Part shown: in pieces, positions 55,775-64,000 of the stretch
How positions within the stretch are numbered: position 1 is the stretch's first letter
How the letters are laid out: each line of letters starts with the position of its first letter
Origin: Tachypleus tridentatus
Taxonomy: Eukaryota; Arthropoda; Merostomata; Xiphosura; Limulidae
DNA length: 64,000 nucleotides
Direction: 5' to 3'
NCBI RefSeq assembly: GCF_004210375.1
Contig: NC_134837.1
Span: forward strand, 19,229,586-19,293,585
Program-made: the position numbers and the translations under genes
Notes under the pieces: model-generated
Database searches by the model: none
What the model saw: only the letters and a program-made list of their open reading frames with translations
What the model was told of the DNA's origin: nothing

Positions 55775-56774
55775 ATACCGAGGTTACACAACTTTCTAGA
55801 TCCTGAGCTGACATCAATCTGAAGGCCAAGGTTATGCATTGTGTCTGAACGTTACCATTTCTATTGGGTTGGAATGTGCGCTACCATTGGGCAAACTCTT
55901 TTCGATTATGTGCTGGAAATAATATAATTAGTCCCCATAACGTTAATGAGTTAATTTATTTCTTCAGTTATGTTTACGATGGCCAATGTTCAGTTATGTG
56001 ATTAACTTTACAAACAATGTTTGAACAGAAATTTTGAAACTAATATATACTTAACTCACAAATAAACTCACTTGCAGAATTCTTAAGTAAGTGACCAATA
56101 ACAAACATGCCAGTAAGCTAACTGTTAGGCTTACCAACCGAATCACAGAACTGACCGCCTGGCACTGAACTGTGTTAATTGAGTATTGTATTCATATCCT
56201 ACTCTTTATCTCTACATATTACATTAATCTTCCAAGTTCTTAACTTCCATAAACGTTTTAGATATTGTATCATGCGGAATTTAGCAAAGTAAAATTAAAA
56301 TATTAAAATGTAACTTATAATACTGCCACTTTCTCGATTCTATATACATTACACAATCCTGACACACACATAAAATACTAAATTATGCTTTTGTCAGATT
56401 TTTGTAGTTTTGTTTTCTGAGAGCTATGGTATACAGGTATAACGTTTTGTCCACCTGTTGTCCTATCGTGTGGATAGTTCTCTCTGAGTAGGTGGTTGAG
56501 TAAATCCACTGGTGACTACTCTTGAAAACTCTGGAAGTGTTTTACGCAAAAACCGTGGGATTTTCAGCGAATTAGTATTCTACAAGTAAGTTATTCTCCA
56601 AAATTATCCAGTTGGTCATTCTCTCACCAATATATTTCCAAATAGGATACCTTTTTGTTTGAACAACGTGCTCTTTTGGATCTTGTAAACCGCATCATCT
56701 ATTTTAAACAGTACAACATATGTACAACACTTGATTGACTTTGGAGTTTGTTCTTTCTCGAAGAATGGACTACA
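55775..56774 (+). other. spacer or calpain intron, no feature recognised
   Basis: AT-rich. No exon or repeat recognised. Confidence 0.35.
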
Positions 56775-58090
56775 CAATGTAACACAAATTTTGTTCCTGG
56801 ATAGTATGTGCTATTTCGTAAATGCTTATGTTGTAAAAGTACAGAAAATGACCATTATTCTCTTCAATTTTGCTTTTGTGACCTGGATAATGAAATTTAG
56901 AAATTAACCTGTTTTCTATGTAGAAAACGGGCACATTAGCATATTTTCATTTACATAAGGTCTGAATAAAACAACATATGAATAAAAATTCTCATTTATT
57001 TATACTTAAGTTTTTCAAAAATGAACAAAAATGTTTAAAAGTGAGTAGTTTTTCGAGATTTGCGACTGTAATGTAAATCACTTTCACGTATCAGTCCTCA
57101 AATATAGTCACCCATAATGTTTTCGTTATACGCTCCTTGGTAGCGGAGTTCAAAGTCCAGTATATCTTGGTGGAAGCTTGCTCCTTTGAGTATACTCGAG
57201 CCCATGTTCTCCTTGAATTTTTCAAGATGAGCGTCAAGGATATGGACTTTCAGGGACATCCTTCAGCCCATTTTTCCGTAGTTCTTCACTAGGCCCTTAA
57301 CCAGTTCCACATAATTTTCGGCCTTGTGATTGCCCAAGAAGCCCCGAACCACTGCAACAAAGCTGCTCCAAACTTTTTTTCCTTCCTACTGAGCTTCTTG
57401 GGGAATTCTGTACACTCCAGGATCTTCTTTATTTGTGGTCAAACGAAGACACCAGCTTTGACCTTTACTTCAGACAGCAAAGGGAAGAAGTCTCGAAGGT
57501 ACTTGAAGGCTGCAGACTCCTTATCAAGAACTATGACAAATTGTTTCATATGCCCCAATTTTTGTGTGCAATGGTGGGAACAACACCTTATGGAGGTCCA
57601 CTAGTGGCTCACACTTGACATTGTGCTTCCTCACAGAGAACTCGGTCCGTTGTGGCCAGTCCTTCCTGTTGTAGTACACTGCAGTGTCCCTGCTGTCCCA
57701 AAGGCAAAGATAACAGAGAAACTTGGTAAAGCCTCCTTGGATAGGTCTATATGTTCACTTAAGCAGCTAGAACTAAACTGAAGTAGAGAGTGGTGAGCTC
57801 CTGTATATATATATTACTATAAGAAATTATAAAAGGTTTTTGAAAATTTTCGTAAGTTCTACAACATTCTAGAAAGTTCTTGAAAATTTTTGTAAGTTTG
57901 AGAAAATTCTCTATCAGCTACTCAGCACTGAGTCTACCTGGAATGTTCTAGAAAATGGGTAAAATTTGAAAATTTCATTATCCAGGTCACAAAAGCAAAG
58001 TTTGAAGAGAAAAATAGGTCTTTTCCATTTACTTCAGGCATAAGCAATTGGGAAATAACACTTTCTGTCCAGGAACAAGGAAAAGTACAA
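56775..58090. mobile_element. element with about 150-bp inverted repeats around a decayed gene
   Basis: The left arm (56775-56960) is the complement of the right arm (57945-58090): both contain aatttcattatccaggtcac, aaaagcaaar.ttgaagagaa, and a cattt.c-aacataagca...gaaata-cac...tccaggaacaa series. A solo copy of the arm is at 38800-38990. The interior carries coding remnants on the reverse strand. This is the structure of a DNA transposon, but the family is unknown to me. Confidence 0.7.
57080..57745 (-). pseudogene. decayed element-encoded protein of unknown function
   Basis: Reverse-strand reading gives, in order, GGFTKFLCYLCLWDSRDTA, NRKDWPQRTEFSV, KHNVKCEPLVD, VLFPPLH, WSSFVAVVRGFLGNHKAENY, VELVKGLVKNYGKMG, MSLKVHILDAHLEKFKENMG and LDFELRYQGAYNENIMGDYI. 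The order and spacing are those of an uncharacterised protein repeated in many arthropod and fish genomes, as I remember it. Several frameshifts and stops (for example after KMG) break it. The 92-codon frame on the + strand is a shadow. No catalytic motif can be named. Confidence 0.6.
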
Positions 58091-59869
58091 GTTATGCTAT
58101 ATAGTGTTATATGGTCGCCTCGGTGGTATCAGAATTTTTCAGCAGTAACTTTTAATTTTTATTAGTTGCTGATTTCATCCTCTCCCACGTAAAGTCATAT
58201 AATTTATTAATGAAATTTCTTAGTCTCTCTGCATATCTAAGTAAATAAACGTCGGTTTACTCGCGCGTGTGTGTATCTGTTCATTACATGTTTCCACATT
58301 TTTTGATCAACCAACACCAATTCTGATACAATGATAAAGGGTGACATAAAGAAGATAATGAGCAGTTGGGTCCCATCTAATTTCATATTTAATTTTGAAA
58401 AAAACTGCCGATATTGTAAATCTTTCAGCATTAGAATTTACTATGTAATCATTATTGTTAGAATTATTGAAAATAATGTTTCTTTTCAGTATTGATATCT
58501 TTATGTATGTTATTTTTATTGCACTTTTAGCGCTTATTATATTAAGAAAGATACAGAAGGACAGTTTCATATATTTTCTTACAAACATTTTTTGTTCAGC
58601 CATTAAGTTAACTGGTACTCCAACTAGTTCTATGTAAGACTGTTGAGCAACTCTTAATCCAGAACACCAGACGTCACTTTAAGTTTTCTCACAAACGCTG
58701 GTGACAATGGTGTGTTGTCTGTAGTTTCATAATTAACAATGGAATATCTTCATTCCACATTTTCTGATGTTCATCCATGTAAATTACTATTTGAATTAAA
58801 AATCTATGTTTTTATCATGCTATTGGAAAACGGATGAAGAGTTATTACCGTTGTCTCTTTTTTTATTATTCAAAGAGTCTGAAATATTTCAACAAAAAAA
58901 AAAGTCCGACTGTTTTGTCTTTGATATTAATGAAGGACATAGGACATCCAATCTTCAAACTGATCATAGATTATTTTCTTTGCTAGAGTTTCTACTTTCT
59001 GGTCGGAAACCACACATGCTTCTGGTCCATTGGTGAAATATAATAAATACCTAAGTATAGTGTGCACATTTTCCAAAGTTTTTGGAACAAATAAGAAGTG
59101 CATACTATACAAGAGGACAGTACGTTTAATTAGAGACTTTCAGTCTAAATTTTGTCTCAACATGTCTTATATTCTAATATAATAATGATTCGTTACTGTC
59201 AGAGCTCTGGAAGAAGAAACAAGAGGAATATACATGATGTCAAACATATAGTATCTGTTATTCTACAGTGAAACAGCAGAAATACTTGGTTTAAAGAAAT
59301 AAGTACTTGCTGATGGAGGTCATCTTTGACAAATGTATGATCTTCTGAAATTTATTTTTTGAGCTTCGAGTCATTTTGTCAACAAAAGACCTGAAATATA
59401 TGCTGATATTTGCTAATAATGATGAGTCAAAATATAATAGGGATTTTTTTTTTATTTTGGGGAGATGTTTACATAGCATTATAAGATAATTCTTTTGCCC
59501 AATGTCACAATACATTTACAGTAACATTCAATCATAATCACTATTCTATGTTTTATATACAGGAAATTGCTTAAAAACACGTATACACAAATTAAAGGTG
59601 ATCATAAGTTCAGATCATATAGTATTCTTTCATATGTGCATGTACAATTACTAATTGCCATAACAATACACCACTCACCATTCACCACACAACCAGCTTT
59701 AGAATTGCTCTCCATACTACACATAGCCATATTTACTTTTCTAGTATGCGAGGCCAAAAATATCGACTACACATTACATGCAGGGTCGTACTATATACTA
59801 GTATTTACAGTAGTCCATCACAGTTACGATGTATTTATTCTTACTGTTATTCTGTGGCAGAAGACCTAG
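58091..59869. other. spacer, no gene recognised
   Basis: 1.8 kb of AT-rich sequence with many frames of 60-100 codons on both strands. None has recognisable motifs. If the calpain gene continues, this is intron. Confidence 0.35.
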
Positions 59870-60723
59870 TACATTGGTAACAACTCTCTCAAGTAATGCT
59901 CCTACACAATACTGTTGTTGTGTCCTTGCTGTTTCTTTCGTGAACCTTTTTTGTGCATACCATTGTTTACATGAGTTACATCAATTTTCTAAATACTTCC
60001 GTCACCCAACATAATAAAAAACATTCTATTATATTCTTTGGTGTTTTCTCGAAACATAAATGATCAACCTTTGGGAAGTTGCAAAGATGACAGAGTGCTT
60101 CAGAATGTAGAAACTGTGGAAGTACCAACTATAGTTGTGGATGTCCATCTTGAACTTTACTCTGTTGAACTTAAGATTGGTCATCTTTGCTATCACACTC
60201 CTCCTTCTTTGCAAAATGCTCAAATTCTTCATCAATATCTGGTTTTCAGCGTAATGTATTAACATTCTCATGGCTCTGTTCGTGGTTAAATTTACTCTTG
60301 AAATGTCTGGAGTCTCCTGCTAGCTACCTTTCTGGGTTGCAAAAATTCACCATCCAATTTACTGATTTATGATCTATCAATGGTGTAAACTTTTGTCTGT
60401 ATAGGTTACGATGGAAATGGCTTGGAACTCAAACAACTCTTTAGTAACTTGAACCCTCGTCAGCAGTGGGTTTGGTACAATCTTGGCAACATGGACTCAT
60501 CGTCAGCAGTAGGTTTGGTAATCTTACTTTGCATGTAATATTTGTTATGAACTGCCTCCAGCTCCTTGGCTATCAAGTCATAGGTGTAGTGGTTAGAAAG
60601 AAGGCGGCAAGTAAACACTGCATAGTCCCTCTTTGGATATTCTGGATCAATCCAATGTATAGTTACACCCAGATAGGATAGGTAAAAATAAATATTACAA
60701 AGGTAAACTAGTGAATGAAACAC
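59870..60723 (-). pseudogene. hAT transposase fragment
   Basis: The best part is the reverse-strand frame 60723-60460: YLGVTIHWIDPEYPKRDYAV followed by LLSNHYTYDLIAKELEAVHN and KYYMQSKITKPTADDESM. This matches the hAT block that starts with the (T/V)xHWI(D/T) motif and ends with a TxDN-like sequence. Further left, frames are broken (KVHERNSKDTTTV near 59930). No termini were found. Confidence 0.65.
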
Positions 60724-61122
60724 AGTTTACCATGAATATTCACTGCAAATCTTCTCGTTAATTGTGTATGTTAGGGTTTTCCTGTCGAAAATTGTTTTAT
60801 TTGTCTAAATTAAATTTTTCAAAGATTTATTTTTGGGTAAAACAAAAATATGTTGCAATAAAACACTTTGGGACTGGGATCCACTTGCACTTTAAGTAAA
60901 AAAACATCGTCTTTTTTTACCAAATTTAATTTACATAGTGAAACAACCTCCCGCTAAATGATGATTTTGCAGAATGAAAAACAGAAGAAAGGGAAATAAC
61001 GTCTCATTATGGTAAAAACAAATTCAATTCTGACACAAAGTCACGACATCACCTGCAGTATGTAAAACGTTTGGTTGTTTCTCGCACGCAAAATGTAGGG
61101 ACAATATAATTATGAACAATAT
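60724..61122. other. spacer, no gene recognised
   Basis: No feature recognised. Confidence 0.35.
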
Positions 61123-61133
61123 ATTATACGAAA

Positions 61134-61261
61134 CGCCCCCCAGTGGCACAGTGGTATGTCTGTGGACTTACACTCTAAAAACCGGGTTTCGATACCCGTG
61201 GTGGGCAGAGCACAGATAGCCCATTGTGTAACTTTGTGCTTAATTCTCAACAAACAAACAA
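61134..61261 (+). mobile_element. SINE type C, complete, with 11-bp TSD
   Basis: Head gccccccagtggcacagtgg, then ctgtggacttacactctaaa, B box gggtttcgatacccg, tail agcacagatagcccattgtg and (caaa)n. TSD attatacgaaa at 61123-61133 and 61262-61272. This copy best defines type C. Confidence 0.96.
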
Positions 61262-61450
61262 ATTATACGAAATACAATATCCAAAATTATATAATACTAT
61301 TGTATCGTAAAATAAATATATATTGTTTATTAACTTATTAATGACAATATATATGTATGTATATTTTAAATCGTTATTTATAATAATATATATTTCCGAA
61401 ATCCTCCTAACTAATTATCCAATATGAAATATAAACTAAATGTTTCATAT

Positions 61451-61548
61451 GATCCCCCTAGTGGCACAGAGATATGACTTCGGACTCCCGTGGTGAGCAT
61501 AGCACAAATAGCCCATTGTTTAGCTTCGTGCTCAGTTCCAAACAAACA
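61451..61548 (+). mobile_element. SINE type C, internally deleted
   Basis: gatccccctagtggcacaga, then cttcggactcccgtggtgag and the tail agcacaaatagcccattgtt. About 30 bp around the B box are missing. Confidence 0.88.
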
Positions 61549-61839
61549 ATTCTTCATATGAATCTCTTGCATTTTCAAAGGAACGTTTCTGTTAGAATTG
61601 TCTAGAAATGTAATAAAACATTTAACAGAACTTCTAAACTAAATATTTGCATAACAATAAATTAATAAACCATCTAACTTAATATTAAGTTAAACTCACC
61701 ATGTAAACAGTAAATGTAAACTAAACTGAACATATAGTATATCCCAGATGAGCCTCCAGTTTATAATATTATGTACCTTACGTATTATGATTTCAAATAG
61801 CTGGACATTTTAATTTTAAGTTAGAATCAAATGAATATC
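61549..61839. other. spacer, no gene recognised
   Basis: AT-rich. No feature recognised. Confidence 0.35.
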
Positions 61840-62345
61840 GATATGTATGAAATTTATGATTAATACACACAATTTTCTTTCTTAACACAAATATAATTTA
61901 ATATATAAACAACAATACAATTTATAATAACAATTATTACAAAAAATAATTTATATACAAAAGTTTTACAAACTTACAAACAATATTAGGTCTTTTATCT
62001 GGTCTGGAAGTGAATGTTTTATTGATGGCTCACGATGAGCGGATTAATTCTGAGTTAATGTTGTTACACTTCAGTTAATAGCTAGCATCATACCTCATTT
62101 AAGCTGGCTTTTATCCAACAAAGAAAACTAATATCCTCTTAGAAATACTAACGTCCGAAATTAATTCACTGAAATTAAACGCTTTATAATCTTCAAAATA
62201 TGTAAAAAATTTTGATCAAATAACTATAGTTTTTGGTTTATAAGCGTTTATCACAGTTATAGCTTCCGAGGTTTATAATATACTAACTGCAACAAACCAA
62301 CAATATTAAATTGTCTCTCCTCGTGTTGCGATGGCTGCCTTTTAC
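61840..62345 (-). repeat. LTR-like interspersed repeat, copy 3
   Basis: The longest copy, on the reverse strand. From right to left it shows the cagttagtatattataaacc block, gtgataaacgcttataaacc, the uninterrupted cagtgaattaatttcggacg junction, aataaaacattcacttccag with accagata, and the gtttgtaagtttgtaaaact end. An LTR is one possibility, but no TG...CA ends, primer-binding site or TSD could be shown. Confidence 0.8.
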
Positions 62346-63704
62346 AATCATTAGGCGAGGCTCTCAAAATTTAAGCTTGTTAAATAAACTTATCTTCTGA
62401 AGTTAGCATTCCAGCCCCCATTATGTTGGTAAGGCACTAATTAATAGCCCAGTAGATGAATTGTATTATGAAGGATCCCAACCAGTTATCTAAACTAACT
62501 AGTATAGCTTCCAGGTCCCACCCATTAATTAACTCCAACTACCAGTTTTCAGACTGTAAATAAGTCTTTATATGCGATAAGGTGTTCATCCGCATAAAGT
62601 AGTGCCATGTTGTTTAAATGAACTGATTCCAAACTGAAAACATTTATAAAAAGCTTTCAGAAAATTTTCTTTAACTTTAATTTTTTATAATTATTTAATA
62701 CATTCTTATATTTATCACAGAATATTTTACTAATCTTCTTTAAAGATTCTTATTAAATTCATTAAATTTTTGTATCAGTATTACATAATTAATAATAAAA
62801 TATTGTAATTTTATAACATTTACATTGTATATAATATTATATATAATTTTTCAGATTTTGTAAAGTTTGTAATAAATTTGTAAATATATATATATACACA
62901 CACAAAACTATACAATTGTACAAAGTATAGTTATATACAATAGATAGATATACAATTAAAATTTATATTTTCTACTAAAAATGTAACCAGTGGCGTTTTG
63001 CATAGACGAAAAATGGAGCAACACTACAAGAAATTCTCAAATGTAATATCGACTTACTAAGTAGCACTTAGAAACAAAGCAGCACTATGTATCGCACGTT
63101 ATTTATAGTGGCATTATGAACAGCTCTGACAATGATGGCCCTTCTTGTTGTCACTGGACGTTCAGTCTTGGTATAGTAATTATCATGCAGGAAACTATTT
63201 GATGTTTGCCTCATCTCACACTCAAGTCTCCACCTGAAGTCAGTTCGCAATAAGCACTCTTCTTCAGTTGCAATTATCAACAGATTATGAGCTTCCTACA
63301 CTAAGAGTAATTACCATCTTTCCTTTTGTTGGTACTTTATGTTAACTTGCTGTTTACAACGCATTATCTTTTATGAATATCAATAGACGTGATTTCCGTT
63401 TCTTAATTACAAAGTCAAGTCAAACTATTGTTCCTTTATAACTAGCATTGATTGACGTACTGTACGTTTTCCCACCAATAAATCCATTGACTCATAGACT
63501 GGTTTCTTTGAATAATAAACATATTCCCTCAGTTAGACTGATGAAATATTTTCTGGGAAACTTCATCCCATACATCCAGGACATATCTGTTATATGGTGC
63601 CTGATTAGTTCTTTTCATTCCTTTAGCCCAATCTTAGAGCATTACTTCTTAGGTCTGTAAACTGTTTTTGCTTATTTTAGGCTAGGCCGTAATGCCATGT
63701 TTAG
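62346..63704. other. spacer, no gene recognised
   Basis: Very AT-rich up to about 63000, with (TA)n and (CA)n near 62880-62905. No gene recognised. Confidence 0.35.
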
Positions 63705-63982
63705 TTTGTTTGCTTGTTTGGAATTTCGCGCAAAACTACTCGAGGACCATCTGCGCTAGCCGTCCCTAATTTTGCAATATAAGACTAGAGGGAAGGAAGC
63801 TAGTCGTTACATCCCACCGCCAACTCTTGAGCTACCCTTTTATCAATTAATAGTGGGATTAACTGTAACATTGTAATACCCCCACGGCTGAAAGGGTAAG
63901 CATGTTTGGAGTTAGAGGGATTCGAACTCGCGACCCTCAGGTTACGAGTGGTGTGCCTTAATCAGCTGGCCATGCTGGGCCT
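63705..63982 (-). mobile_element. SINE type A, full length
   Basis: Reverse-strand copy from ttgtttgcttgtttggaatt to the head (aaaggcccagcatggccagc on the reverse strand). Confidence 0.93.
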
Positions 63983-64000
63983 TTGATAGTTGTTACGGTT

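Noticed and set aside
57326..57618. 92- and 61-codon + strand frames as a gene
   Set aside because: The reverse strand reads through a recognisable series of protein blocks over the same bases, so these frames are shadows.
58307..59869. Several frames of 60-100 codons on both strands
   Set aside because: Frequency and composition are as expected by chance in AT-rich DNA, and none matches a calpain exon or a transposase.

Overview
This is non-coding-rich animal nuclear DNA with large introns, AT-rich spacers, minisatellites and very many tRNA-derived SINEs. The SINE families, together with an arthropod-type Spalt gene, suggest a chelicerate, most likely a horseshoe crab. That is an inference from recognising the repeats; no database was searched. 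Coordinates were read by hand. Splice sites, target-site duplications (TSDs) and hairpin arms were counted to the base, while the outer edges of old repeats are good to about 10 bases.

Only two host genes are well supported. The first, on the + strand, is the large terminal coding exon (19678-23813) of a Spalt/SALL zinc-finger transcription factor. It has an N-terminal C2HC finger, four pairs of C2H2 fingers and a degenerate tandem repeat at the C-terminus; its short first coding exon was not found. The second, also + strand, is the 5' end of a calpain-family protease: exon 1 at 51674-51946, a phase-0 intron, and exon 2 at 53419-53562. The catalytic exons must lie beyond the window or further along than can be recognised. 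Intron 1 carries a 30-base echo of part of exon 2.

Most of the rest is mobile DNA of several classes. There is a Penelope-like retroelement with RT and GIY-YIG remnants (15150-16730) inside a 13-bp TSD, plus a deleted sister copy (37667-38122) and palindromic fragments of the same or similar elements at about 3540, 50483 and 53686. There is a Tc1 transposon with a nearly intact DD34E transposase (54273-55774) in the calpain gene, a decayed hAT element of the ZBED5/GTF2IRD2-like type (31816-33916), a second hAT fragment (59870-60723) and a hAT-type MITE with an 8-bp TSD (39665-40122). An element with 150-bp inverted repeats surrounds a decayed protein-coding gene (56775-58090). A 1.2-kb unit (27863-29049) bounded by a 24-bp inverted repeat contains a P2X7-like exon and a convergent THAP domain. 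A 0.4-0.5-kb LTR-like repeat is present three times.

The SINEs fall into three main types, called A (about 270 bp), B (about 120 bp) and C (about 125 bp). They have different tRNA-like heads but closely similar 3' tails, which suggests that they share one LINE partner. Several have clear TSDs, and type B is twice found nested inside type A.

Tandem arrays occur at 626-1912 (38-bp unit), 8429-9319 (76 bp), 12186-12862 (59 bp), 29774-29886 (30 bp), 32787-32998 (53 bp) and 34191-34362 (35 bp). The long open reading frame over the first array is an artefact of a stop-free repeat. No rRNA, genuine tRNA gene, CRISPR array or bacterial feature was seen.
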